Below are positions 1 through 7,498 of a stretch of 64,000 bases of DNA, piece after piece. The translations under genes and the position numbers were made by a program. Below the pieces are notes generated by a model. It ran no database searches. It was given only the letters and a program-made list of their open reading frames with translations, and was not told the origin of the DNA. Source of the DNA: Streptomyces sp. NBC_00273. GTDB taxonomy: Bacteria > Actinomycetota > Actinomycetes > Streptomycetales > Streptomycetaceae. The stretch is from positions 1,178,001-1,242,000 of the forward strand of contig NZ_CP108067.1 of the NCBI RefSeq assembly GCF_036178145.1, read 5' to 3'. Numbering within the stretch: position 1 is the first letter of the stretch; the number at the start of each line of letters is the position of its first letter.

Positions 1-12
1 GAGCCACCGCAC

Positions 13-1293
13 ATGTCGTACGCACCCGACGGGCAGCAGTACCAGCCGTACCGGCCGGAAGGACAGATACCGCAGCCGCCCCACGGCGACCAGTACGGCC
101 AGCCGTACGGACAGCAGCCGCCGCCCGGCCGCCCCCAGCAGCCGTACGGGCAGCAGGCGCAGTACGCACCGCAGGAGCAGTACGGGCAGCAGCCGCAGTA
201 CGGGCAGCAGGGCCACCACGAGGAGCCCGAGCAGCCGCGCCGCAGGTCGCGGGGGCGCCGTTGGCTGATAGCGGGCGCGTCCGTGCTCGCGCTCGCCGGC
301 ATAGCCGCGCTCGTGCTGAACCACTACGAGATACCCCCGTTCACCGACAAGGGCTCCTCGGTGTCCTTCGGGCAGACGCCCGCGGGGGGCGGCAAGAAGA
401 ACGACGCTCCGCCGCCGAACTCCAAGATGCTCATGCCGACCGGACCGGCCGCCGAGTTCAAGAACACGATGACCCTCCCCGACGGCACGCACGTGGCCGT
501 CACCACGTTGGACGGCAAGAAGTCCGGCTTCAAGGGCAAGGTCTGGGTCTGGGCCCCCAAGGAGTACAACGACCCGAAGTTCGCCAAGAGCGGCTTCCCG
601 GTCATGATCGCCCTGCCGGGCGGCGCCGGTTACCCGAGCAACTACTGGATGGGCACCGACCTCGGTCTCCAGACCAGCATCAGCAAGTGGTACGCGGAGG
701 GCAAGAGCAAGCCCTTCATCCTGGCGATGCCGGTCCTCAACCCCGCGCCGGACGACAAGGGCGTCTACTGGGACGGCTCCGACATCCCCGGCCAGCCCAA
801 GATGGGCACCTGGCTGACCGAGGACGTCCCGGACCTGATGAAGGCGAACTTCCGCACCGTCAAGTCCCGTGACGGCTGGGCCTTCATGGGCTCCTCCACC
901 GGTGGATTCGCCGGCCTGAAGGCCGTGCTGAAGCACCCGGACAAGTTCAAGGCCGTGATCGCCTCCGGCCCGGACGTCGTCCCGGACTCCTCCCTGTGGA
1001 AGGGCCACGACAAGGAGAAGGCCGAGAACAACCCGGAGCTGTTGGCGAAGCAGCTCATCGACACCAAGGGCCCCGAGGTCTACCTCGCCTTCCAGGTCGG
1101 CGACAGCGAGAACAACAAGAAGACCCTGCCCGACGTGCAGAAGTTCGTCGCCACCTACGGCAACAAGGGCCCCATCCACGCCGAGTTGAAGGTCATCAAG
1201 GGCGGCCAGCACAACGCCAAGACCTATGTGCCGAACATGGGCGAGGGACCGGTCCAGTACATCAGCAAGGTCATGGAAGGGCCCGTCGAGTAA
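13..1293 (+). CDS. Membrane-anchored alpha/beta-hydrolase (esterase-like)
   Basis: The 426-residue protein has a low-complexity N-terminus (about residues 5-75) of repeated QPYGQQ-like units. A basic patch and a single membrane segment follow at about 82-102, so the rest is probably extracytoplasmic. The C-terminal domain resembles the esterase D/antigen 85-like hydrolases: GSSTGG near residue 293 carries the probable nucleophile serine, and GGQHN near 400 carries the probable histidine. It is probably a surface esterase or acyltransferase; the substrate is unknown. The ATG at 13 is the first start visible, but only 12 upstream bases are in the window, so an earlier start cannot be excluded. 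The gene converges on the next with a 23-bp overlap. Confidence 0.75.
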   Translation: MSYAPDGQQYQPYRPEGQIPQPPHGDQYGQPYGQQPPPGRPQQPYGQQAQYAPQEQYGQQPQYGQQGHHEEPEQPRRRSRGRRWLIAGASVLALAGIAALVLNHYEIPPFTDKGSSVSFGQTPAGGGKKNDAPPPNSKMLMPTGPAAEFKNTMTLPDGTHVAVTTLDGKKSGFKGKVWVWAPKEYNDPKFAKSGFPVMIALPGGAGYPSNYWMGTDLGLQTSISKWYAEGKSKPFILAMPVLNPAPDDKGVYWDGSDIPGQPKMGTWLTEDVPDLMKANFRTVKSRDGWAFMGSSTGGFAGLKAVLKHPDKFKAVIASGPDVVPDSSLWKGHDKEKAENNPELLAKQLIDTKGPEVYLAFQVGDSENNKKTLPDVQKFVATYGNKGPIHAELKVIKGGQHNAKTYVPNMGEGPVQYISKVMEGPVE

Positions 1294-2746
1294 CCACCGA
1301 CGCCCCCGCACCATCGAGCGACGGCCCGCCGAACACCTTCGGCGGGCCGTCGCCGTTCCAGGCCGCCCAGCCCGGGCGGCCCGTCACCGCGAACCGCACC
1401 CAGGCCGCGTGCATCTCGTCCGCCAGCGCCTGTGGGGTGTCCGGACCGGCCAGCCAGGCGGCCTCCGGTACGGCGAGCGTGTCGAACACGAAGCCCAGCT
1501 CCAGGGCGTGGCAGGAGCCCAGGCCCGGAACGCCGGAGGGCCAGCCGAACTCGTACAGGAAGCTCGGCGCCGCCCGCCGCGCCCCGGCGAGCCGGCGCAG
1601 CGGGTCGCGCAGCAGCCGGTCGGTGAGCAGCTGTCCGGCGAGTTCGGCGGGGCTCGCCGCGGGCAGCGCGGCGCGCAGCGCGCGTACGGCCGCCCGGTCC
1701 TTGCCGGAGCGGGCGCGGGCCAGCGCCACGGCGACCGGGCCGAGCCGGTCCAGCAGCCGCATCCCGCCGGTGGGGGCGAGCCACAGCCGGTACTCCTCGC
1801 GGGTCCAGCCGAGGAGCAACGGCACCTCGTCTGCGGCGGCCGCGGCGCACAGGGTGTCGAGGGGGTCGGCCGGGACCGTGTCCGGGTCGGTGACCAAGCC
1901 GAAGGCGGGTCCGCCGAGGAGGGGACCCGATCTGCGCAGGACGGCCGCCTGGGCGGCCATCAGGTCGGGCAGGGAGGCGGCGGTGAAGGCCGCGGCAGTG
2001 GCCTCCACCTTCAGCAGCGAGGCCATCCGCCGGACCATGGCGCGCACCCGGGGGCGCGGCAGGGCCTCGGGGGCCCCGCTCTGCAGGACCGCCCGGTGGA
2101 AGAGGCCGACCGCGCGCGGGGCGGCCAGGAGGGCGCCGATGCTGATGGCCCCGGCGGATTCGCCGAAGACGGTGACCCGGTCGGGGTCCCCGCCGAAGGC
2201 GCCGATGTTGTCGCGGACCCAGGCGAGGGCGGCGATCTGGTCCAGCAGGCCGCGGTTGGCGGGGGCATCGGGGAAGAGTCCGTACCCGAGGACGCCGAGG
2301 CGGAAGTTGAAGGAGACGAACACGACCCCGTCGCGGGCGAAGGCGGAGCCGTCGTACACGGGGACGGCCGCGGAGCCGCGGGTGTGGGCCCCGCCGTGGA
2401 TCCAGACCATGACGGGCAGCCGGGCCCCGGGGGCCGGGTCGGGGGTCCACACGTTCACGTTCAGGCAGTCGTCCCCGGGGATCACCGGGTCGGGCAGCAG
2501 GGCGGCGAAGGCGTCCGGGTAGGGCACCTTGGGCGCGGTCGGCCCGTATGCGCCGGCATCGCGCACGCCGTCCCAGGCGGCCGGGGGCGCAGGCGCCGCG
2601 AAGCGCAGGGCTCCGACGGGCGGGGCCGCGTACGGGACGCCCTTGAAGACGGCGCTCCCCCCGGGCCCGGTCCGGCCCTCGACGACACCGGCCGCCGTCT
2701 TGACCTGCGGCCGGCGGCGGCCGTCGGCGGCGCCCTCTGCGCTCAT
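1271..2746 (-). CDS. Type B carboxylesterase
   Basis: A 491-residue carboxylesterase of the cholinesterase/para-nitrobenzyl esterase family. The N-terminal half carries the conserved FNFRLGVLGY block, and GESAGAIS holds the catalytic serine. The oxyanion-side motif WIHGGAHTRGS is also present. No signal peptide is visible, so it is probably cytoplasmic, hydrolysing carboxylic esters of unknown physiological identity. Length is usual for actinobacterial members. Its last 23 coding bases overlap the end of the convergent esterase gene, and a strong hairpin lies inside its 3' coding end. Confidence 0.88.
   Translation of the reverse strand: MSAEGAADGRRRPQVKTAAGVVEGRTGPGGSAVFKGVPYAAPPVGALRFAAPAPPAAWDGVRDAGAYGPTAPKVPYPDAFAALLPDPVIPGDDCLNVNVWTPDPAPGARLPVMVWIHGGAHTRGSAAVPVYDGSAFARDGVVFVSFNFRLGVLGYGLFPDAPANRGLLDQIAALAWVRDNIGAFGGDPDRVTVFGESAGAISIGALLAAPRAVGLFHRAVLQSGAPEALPRPRVRAMVRRMASLLKVEATAAAFTAASLPDLMAAQAAVLRRSGPLLGGPAFGLVTDPDTVPADPLDTLCAAAAADEVPLLLGWTREEYRLWLAPTGGMRLLDRLGPVAVALARARSGKDRAAVRALRAALPAASPAELAGQLLTDRLLRDPLRRLAGARRAAPSFLYEFGWPSGVPGLGSCHALELGFVFDTLAVPEAAWLAGPDTPQALADEMHAAWVRFAVTGRPGWAAWNGDGPPKVFGGPSLDGAGASVVTRRALP
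1318..1353. terminator. Perfect hairpin inside a 3' coding end
   Basis: A 16-bp perfect stem (GCGACGGCCCGCCGAA with its complement) closes a 4-base loop CACC. It lies 25 bp after the stop of the esterase gene at 13-1293, and within the last 30 codons of the convergent carboxylesterase. It probably terminates the plus-strand transcript. No U-tract follows, as is usual for Streptomyces terminators. Confidence 0.6.
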
Positions 2747-2853
2747 CTCGTCCTCCTGCGATGACGGTGCCGGTCACACCGTCGCACCGTCGCACAGCCG
2801 TCCAACGGGTGACAAGGCGTGACCGGGCCCACGCCCGGCCCGGTTGGACGGGC

Positions 2854-3177
2854 ATGCGATTCCTGCGTATCCACCATGCCGTGCCCGTCGCCCTGCTGCT
2901 CGCGGGCGCCACGCTCGTGTCCGGCCCGGCCCTGGCCGCCGGGGCGGACTTCCAGTACGTCGGCCAGGACGACCGGGTCCACGGCCTCACCGCGCCGAGG
3001 GGGTGCGTCGAGGCGGAGGGCGGCGGCGCCCGGGCGGTCACCAACGGGACCGGGAGTTCGGCGACCCTCTTCGAGGGCCCCCGGTGTTCCGGCCGGGCCC
3101 TGCGGGTCCTTCGGCCCGGTGAGGTCGGCCAGGTGCGGCCGTACTTCGCCTCCGTCCGGTTTTCCGTCACCGGGTAG
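2854..3177 (+). CDS. Small secreted protein of unknown function
   Basis: The 107-residue product starts with MRFLRIHH and a hydrophobic signal peptide ending near ALAAG (about residue 30). The mature part is about 75 residues with two cysteines (in GCVEA and PRCSGR) that may form a disulfide. An upstream in-frame ATG at 2761 would add 31 arginine-rich residues ahead of the signal sequence, so the internal start is preferred. It resembles the small secreted beta-type proteins common in Streptomyces, but I recognise no family. It precedes a chaplin gene by about 100 bp. Confidence 0.6.
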   Translation: MRFLRIHHAVPVALLLAGATLVSGPALAAGADFQYVGQDDRVHGLTAPRGCVEAEGGGARAVTNGTGSSATLFEGPRCSGRALRVLRPGEVGQVRPYFASVRFSVTG

Positions 3178-3274
3178 GCGCACGGGCCGTGACCCCTTGG
3201 CCTTCCCCGCGTTGTATGCCATGTCAAATGCCACAGGTCCTGTGGCGCCCCACACATCTCATGAGGAGATCTTG

Positions 3275-3559
3275 ATGTCGCGTATCGCGAAGGCATTCGC
3301 CATCACCGCTGTCACCGGCAGCGCCGTGGTCGCTGGTGCGGGTCTGGCTGTCGCCGATGCCGGAGCGCACGGTGCGGCGGTCGGCTCCCCCGGTGTCCTG
3401 TCGGGCAACCTGCTCCAGGTTCCGGTGCACGTCCCGGTCAACGTCTGCGGCAACACCGTGAACGTGATCGGCCTGCTGAACCCGGCGTTCGGCAACACCT
3501 GCGTCAACGCCTCCGGCGGCGGCGACCACCACACCCAGGGTGGCGACTACGGCCACTGA
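3275..3559 (+). CDS. Short chaplin (hydrophobic aerial-hypha surface protein)
   Basis: The 94-residue protein has a signal peptide (to about residue 28, VADAG) and one chaplin domain (about 36-80) that begins SPGVLSGN and holds the two cysteines of the NVCGN and GNTCVN motifs. This is the form of the short ChpF/G/H group. These proteins assemble as amyloid-like films that lower surface tension for aerial growth and coat hyphae and spores. The C-terminus adds a Gly/His-rich tail (GGDHHTQ) longer than usual. AGGAG lies 6 bp before the ATG and fixes the start. A strong terminator follows. Confidence 0.93.
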   Translation: MSRIAKAFAITAVTGSAVVAGAGLAVADAGAHGAAVGSPGVLSGNLLQVPVHVPVNVCGNTVNVIGLLNPAFGNTCVNASGGGDHHTQGGDYGH

Positions 3560-3580
3560 TCGGCTGATCGGCTGATGGAC

Positions 3581-3614
3581 GGAAGGGCCCCCGCCGGGTG
3601 GCGGGGGCCCTTCC
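3581..3614. terminator. Terminator after the chaplin gene
   Basis: A perfect 15-bp stem (GGAAGGGCCCCCGCC and its complement) with a 4-base loop GGGT lies 21 bp after the chaplin stop. The convergent tyrosinase gene ends 50 bp further on, so the hairpin may serve both strands. Confidence 0.75.
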
Positions 3615-3665
3615 CCCGTGTCCGCACGTCCGCGCGCACGGCGGGTAGGCACCGGGCCGCGCGCG

Positions 3666-4529
3666 TCATTCGTAGCGGTACAGGCCCTGGTGGCCGAGCA
3701 TCTCGCGCGGGGTGACGTTCCACGGCGGCATCGGCTCGTCGAGGGCGATCACCCGGCCGCGTTGGAAGTCGCCGAGGGCGAGCGGGGCGGCGGGCAGGTA
3801 GCCGGAGCCGGGGTGCTTGGCCTGCCAGCGGTCCCAGATCAGGTCGACGAAGGCGTGGTGCAGCCAGAACGCCGGGTCGTTGGGCGCCGTCCCGCCGGTC
3901 ATGTGGCCACCGATCCACTGGTGGACCTTGTTGTGGTTGCGCCAGCGCTCGCTCCTGGGGGCCGACCAGCCCTCCAGCTTGTTGCGGAAACCGCCCGCGG
4001 TGGCCGTGGAGTCCCAGGGCGAGACGTCGTAGGTCGGGTCGTCGATCGCCCACTGGAGTTCGGCGGTGGTGGGCAGGGTGATCGGATTCTGCGGCCGGCC
4101 GAGGTTGCGGGTGAGGAACGCGGACTCGGTGATGCCCACGGTCACCGTCCAGTTGCCCGTGTCGTAGGCGAACGGCCCGGTCATCACCTTGCGGTCGCTC
4201 GCCCGGCCGGTGCCGCCGAGGAAGTCGTCGGCCCAGAGGGAGGAGACGGGGCTGGTGTCAGCGGTCCAGTCCCAGTACGGGACGCTCACGCCGGGGTCGA
4301 TCTCCTGCAACTGCCGTTCGAACTCCAGCAGATAGCGCCGGTGCCACGGGAAGAAGGACGGGGACATGTGCCCGACGCGCAGCTTGCGGTCGCGGTCGGG
4401 CACGAAGTACTTGTCGTGGGTGCGCACGAGGGCGTCGTAGGCGCCGCTGCGCTTGAGCTCGAGGACCGCCGCCGTGAAGCGCTTCTTCTGGGCGCCGGTG
4501 AGGTTCTTCTGGTTCTGCCGGGTGTGCAA
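3666..4529 (-). CDS. melC2: Tyrosinase (type 3 copper monophenol monooxygenase)
   Basis: A 287-residue tyrosinase that oxidises tyrosine to dopaquinone for melanin. The CuA histidines are visible at 38, 54 and 63 (THDKYF, VGHMSP, FPWHRR). CuB histidines are at 199 and 203 (HNKVH) with a third in WLHHAF (224/225). Spacing matches the classical Streptomyces MelC2 and the length is about 14 residues greater. It has no signal peptide. In this family the enzyme is exported through the Tat pathway together with its caddie MelC1, encoded 30 bp upstream in the same operon. Confidence 0.96.
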   Translation of the reverse strand: MHTRQNQKNLTGAQKKRFTAAVLELKRSGAYDALVRTHDKYFVPDRDRKLRVGHMSPSFFPWHRRYLLEFERQLQEIDPGVSVPYWDWTADTSPVSSLWADDFLGGTGRASDRKVMTGPFAYDTGNWTVTVGITESAFLTRNLGRPQNPITLPTTAELQWAIDDPTYDVSPWDSTATAGGFRNKLEGWSAPRSERWRNHNKVHQWIGGHMTGGTAPNDPAFWLHHAFVDLIWDRWQAKHPGSGYLPAAPLALGDFQRGRVIALDEPMPPWNVTPREMLGHQGLYRYE

Positions 4530-4559
4530 TGCGGGGTTCCTCCCGTTCCCGTGAATCTG

Positions 4560-4928
4560 TCAGCCGTGGTGCGGGGCCGCGAAGGCGAGCTGGGCGGTGC
4601 CCAGTTCGTCGACGGCGGCCCGGGCCAGTTCCAGTGGCGTGGAGTAGGACTGGAAGTGGTTGATCCCGCTGAGGTAGCTGCCGTCGGCCCGGCGCATGAC
4701 GTGCAGCGGGCGGCCGTCGATCCGCACTCCGGCGACGTCGACGGCGATGTGCCGGCCGCGGTAGGTCTCCTCCTCGGCGAGCGGCGCCGGGGTGAGGGTC
4801 TGCCGGGGACGTCGGGCGCGCAGCACGGGGGCCAGGGCCGCGGCCGTACCGGCGAGCACGGCTGCGGTGAAGGCGGTACGGAGAACCGCGCGACGGGTCA
4901 GTGGTGCGGCGGGCGATGCTGCGGACAT
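4560..4928 (-). CDS. melC1: Tyrosinase cofactor (copper caddie) MelC1
   Basis: The 122-residue protein has a Tat-type signal (LTRRAVLRTAF then a hydrophobic stretch) and a C-terminal caddie domain with the conserved RPLHVMRRADGSYLS and HFQSYSTP blocks. In the family it delivers copper to MelC2, holds it in a secretion-competent complex and shields its active site. It is first gene of the melC operon, with GGGAG as ribosome binding site, and is followed by melC2 after a 30-bp gap. Confidence 0.95.
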   Translation of the reverse strand: MSAASPAAPLTRRAVLRTAFTAAVLAGTAAALAPVLRARRPRQTLTPAPLAEEETYRGRHIAVDVAGVRIDGRPLHVMRRADGSYLSGINHFQSYSTPLELARAAVDELGTAQLAFAAPHHG

Positions 4929-4987
4929 ACGGTCTCCCTCGCTCGGTGGCCGGCGGCTACGGGTCTAACGCCGCGCGGCGGACGAGG

Positions 4988-5521
4988 TCACCCGTGGGTA
5001 CCGCGGAGCTGCTTGTAGAAGAGGGTCGTGGGGCGGAGCCGGCCCGCCGGGTCGGTGGCGTAGTCGGGGATGGTGCCGGCCTCCGTCCAGCCCGCGCGGC
5101 GGTAGACGCGCTCGGCTCCGCTGCCGGTCTCGGTGTCCAGGAACAGCAGCACCACTCCGGCTCGGGCGGCGGCCGACTCGGCCTCGGCGAGCAGGGTGCG
5201 GGCGGTGCCCCGACCGCGGGCGGCCGGGTGGACCATGAGCTTGCGCAGCTCGGCGCGGTGGCGGCCGTTCGCCTTGGTCTCCCGGTACCAGCTGACGGTG
5301 CCGTCGATCCGGCCGCCGGTGCGGGAGACCCACAGCGCGAGGGAGCCCTCCTCGACGGCGGGCAACAGGGAGTCCCACCAGGCGGCGGCGCCCTGGTGGT
5401 CGAGCCCGGCGAGGAAGCCGAGGGACGATCCGCCGTCGACCACGGCGAGCAGCAGGGCGGCGAGTTCGTCGCGGTGGGCGCGCAGACCGGCGGCGGAGAG
5501 CGCGGTGATGGTGGCCGTCAT
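4988..5521 (-). CDS. GNAT-family N-acetyltransferase
   Basis: A single-domain GNAT of 177 residues. The acetyl-CoA binding motif A is seen in LRKLMVHPAARGRGTARTLL (R/Q-x-x-G-x-G/A type). The following segment VLLFLDTETGSGAERVYRRAGW is the usual beta5-alpha4 region. The substrate cannot be told from sequence; such stand-alone enzymes often acetylate small amines or antibiotics. It sits between the melanin operon (same strand, about 60 bp apart) and a divergent DUF2975 gene, without evident functional link. Confidence 0.85.
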   Translation of the reverse strand: MTATITALSAAGLRAHRDELAALLLAVVDGGSSLGFLAGLDHQGAAAWWDSLLPAVEEGSLALWVSRTGGRIDGTVSWYRETKANGRHRAELRKLMVHPAARGRGTARTLLAEAESAAARAGVVLLFLDTETGSGAERVYRRAGWTEAGTIPDYATDPAGRLRPTTLFYKQLRGTHG

Positions 5522-5575
5522 GCGGCGAGCATACGGATCATGCGATCGGGCCCTTCGTCGGACCCCTTGCCCTAC

Positions 5576-5613
5576 CTATCGAGAATCGATAGATTCCCAT
5601 CGTAAGTCGATGG
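5576..5613 (+). promoter_or_regulatory. Twin 17-bp palindromic operators
   Basis: Two perfect palindromes of identical design lie just before the DUF2975/HTH operon: CTATCGAGAATCGATAG (5576-5592) and CCATCGTAAGTCGATGG (5597-5613). They fit one consensus, C-Y-ATCG-W-R-A-R-T-CGAT-R-G. Their centres are 21 bp apart, two turns of the helix. The second ends beside the GGAGGG ribosome binding site. They probably bind the small HTH protein encoded downstream, giving autoregulation. Confidence 0.6.
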
Positions 5614-5624
5614 AGGGATGGGTC

Positions 5625-6110
5625 ATGGGGAAACTGACGGTGGGTGCGTTGCGCGCCGTGCTCGCGGTGGTGCTCGTCGGCACCGCTTTGGTACAGGTGT
5701 TGATGGTGTGGGCGTTGGCCACCGACCCGGAGGACGGAACGCTCCCCCTGACCCCGATGCGCGTGATCACGATCCTGGGCATGGTGGCGGCCCAGGTCGC
5801 CCTGGTCTGCGTATGGCGGCTGGTGACGATGGTGCGGCGCGGAACCGTGTTCTCCCCCGCCGCCTTCCGGTACGTGGACGGCGTGATCGGCGCGATCGTG
5901 GCGGCCGCGCTGTTGTGGTTCGCGGTCACGGCCGTCAATGCGCCGGGCCAGCGGGAGGACCCGGGCGTCACCGTCATCATGGGCGGGATCGGCCTGGCCA
6001 TCCTCGGGGTCGCCCTCATCGTGCTCGTACTGCGGATGCTGCTCGCCCAGGCCGTCGCGCGCGACGTCGAAGCGACGCAGCTGCGGGCCGAGCTGGACGA
6101 GGTGATCTGA
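5625..6110 (+). CDS. DUF2975-type four-helix membrane protein
   Basis: The 161-residue protein has four predicted membrane segments (about residues 5-25, 47-66, 88-106 and 122-142), with the basic loop WRLVTMVRRGTVFSP typical of DUF2975 proteins. Function is unknown; the family is almost always encoded with a small YozG-like HTH regulator, as here. GGAGGG sits 8 bp before the chosen ATG; an in-frame ATG at 5610 would fall within the operator. The stop overlaps the next start (TGATG), indicating translational coupling. Confidence 0.8.
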   Translation: MGKLTVGALRAVLAVVLVGTALVQVLMVWALATDPEDGTLPLTPMRVITILGMVAAQVALVCVWRLVTMVRRGTVFSPAAFRYVDGVIGAIVAAALLWFAVTAVNAPGQREDPGVTVIMGGIGLAILGVALIVLVLRMLLAQAVARDVEATQLRAELDEVI

Positions 6111-6331
6111 TGCCGATCGCCGTCGACATCGACGTGATGCTGGCCAGGCGGAAGATGTCCGTGGGCGAGCTCGCGGACCGGGTGGGGATCACACCCGCCA
6201 ACCTGGCGGTACTGAAGAACGGCCGCGCCAAGGCGGTGCGCTTCGCGACGCTCGCCGCGCTCTGCGAGGTGCTCGAATGCCAGCCGGGCGACCTGCTGCG
6301 CTGGGAGTCCGAGGACGTAGCCGACGGATGA
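6110..6331 (+). CDS. YozG-like Cro/CI-type HTH regulator
   Basis: The 73-residue protein is nearly all one helix-turn-helix domain: MSVGELADRVGITPANLAVLKNG covers the two HTH helices, and EVLECQPGDLLRW is the conserved C-terminal block of the Xre subfamily partnered with DUF2975 membrane proteins. It overlaps the upstream gene by one base. Two matching palindromes upstream are the likely binding sites. The membrane partner may control its activity, but that is inference. Confidence 0.85.
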   Translation: MPIAVDIDVMLARRKMSVGELADRVGITPANLAVLKNGRAKAVRFATLAALCEVLECQPGDLLRWESEDVADG

Positions 6332-6403
6332 CGCGCCCCGGGGCGGACGGGGTGCGTTCCGTGCCCGCACCGGCCGTTCGGCCCCTGCCCGGCCGGCCCG
6401 GCG

Positions 6404-7357
6404 CTAGGTGTATTGACCCGCAGGGTTGTTCACGCGGCTGATGGGTGGCTTGCCGTCGAGTGCGGTGTGGCAGCGGTGATGGTTGTAGGTGTGGAGGAAG
6501 TCTGCCAGGGCCGCGGTCCGCTCGTCGTTCGAGGTGTAGGGCCGTAGGTAGGCCCACTCGTCGAGGAGGGTGCGGTTGAAACGTTCGACCTTGCCGTTGG
6601 TCTGAGGCCGGTAGGCACGGGTGAGCCTTCCGGCAGCGCCGAGGTCGGCCAGGACGGCCTTCCAGGCCAGGCCTTTGCGGTAGGCCCACGCGTTGTCGGT
6701 GAGAACGCGTTCGATGCGGGTGATGCCCTGGGTGTGGAAGAACGCGGCGGCGCGTGTGAGGAAGCCTGCGCACGTCGCGACTTTCTCGTCCGGGTGGATC
6801 TCGCTGTAGGCCAGGCGGGAGTGGTCGTCGACCGCGGAGTGGACGTAGTCGAAACCCATTCCCCGCACTGGCCTGCCGACGTTGCGGCCCAGGAAGCGGT
6901 GGCCGCCGCCGTCGGGGATCCGGCCGAGCTTCTTCACGTCGACGTGGATGAGCTCGCCGGGTCGCTCGCGTTCGTAGCGGCGGATCGGGGTGCCGGTCGG
7001 GCGGTCGATCCAGGCCAGGCGGTGCAGACCATGCCGGGTCAGAATGCGGTGGACGGTCGAGGCGGGCAGTCCCAGGACCGGGCCGATGCGGGCGGGCCCC
7101 AGTTTGCGGGTCCGGCGCAGGTCACAGACCCTCGCCTCGATGGCGGCCGAAGTCCGGTGCGGTGTCGTGCGTGGCCGGCTGGATCGGTCGTGCAGTCCGG
7201 CCTCGCCTTCCGTCCGCCACCGGCGCATCCATTTGTGGGCGGTGGCCCGCGATATGCCCATCTCGGCGGCCACGTGGGCGACCGGGCGGCCCGATACGAC
7301 TCGTTCGACCAGCAGGCGCCTACCGAAGACGGTCAGCCGGGCATTACGGTGGGACAC
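6404..7357 (-). CDS. IS481-family DDE transposase
   Basis: The 317-residue transposase has an N-terminal HTH (RPVAHVAAEMGISRATAHKWMRRW), a second helical domain, then the rve-type catalytic core: D in LIHVDVKKLG, D in RVLTDNAWAY, and E in NGKVERFNRTL. The IS481 GxRFLGRNVG-type segment precedes the core. Full length and no frameshift, so it may be active. The stop codon TAG lies within the flanking CTAG, so translation ends at the very tip of the element. Confidence 0.93.
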   Translation of the reverse strand: MSHRNARLTVFGRRLLVERVVSGRPVAHVAAEMGISRATAHKWMRRWRTEGEAGLHDRSSRPRTTPHRTSAAIEARVCDLRRTRKLGPARIGPVLGLPASTVHRILTRHGLHRLAWIDRPTGTPIRRYERERPGELIHVDVKKLGRIPDGGGHRFLGRNVGRPVRGMGFDYVHSAVDDHSRLAYSEIHPDEKVATCAGFLTRAAAFFHTQGITRIERVLTDNAWAYRKGLAWKAVLADLGAAGRLTRAYRPQTNGKVERFNRTLLDEWAYLRPYTSNDERTAALADFLHTYNHHRCHTALDGKPPISRVNNPAGQYT

Positions 7358-7460
7358 GAAGACCTCCGTGCGGTGAGTTCCTAGACAGCTCCCACCACAC
7401 CGGAGGTCTTCGCCATGTTCAAGACCTGCCGAGTGTCAACAACGCTCGTGATCAATACAC
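6408..7460 (-). mobile_element. IS481-family insertion sequence, apparently intact
   Basis: A 1.05-kb element has one transposase gene and imperfect terminal inverted repeats beginning GTGTATTGA at both ends (6408 inward and 7460 inward; GTTGTT is shared further in). It is flanked by CTAG at 6404-6407 and 7461-7464. This fits the known preference of IS481 elements for CTAG targets and their duplication of the site. It lies between the HTH gene and the acyl-CoA dehydrogenase operon and breaks neither. Confidence 0.88.
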
Positions 7461-7498
7461 CTAGGTCCTGTCGGCCTAGGCCGGCCGGGGCGAGACGC

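Noticed and set aside
996..2522. Plus-strand 508-residue frame opposite the carboxylesterase
   Set aside because: Ser/Arg/Pro-rich shadow without domains.
1224..3296. A 690-residue minus-strand open frame over the carboxylesterase and secreted-protein genes
   Set aside because: Arg/Pro/Ala-rich shadow of real genes in high-GC DNA; no start signal or domain.
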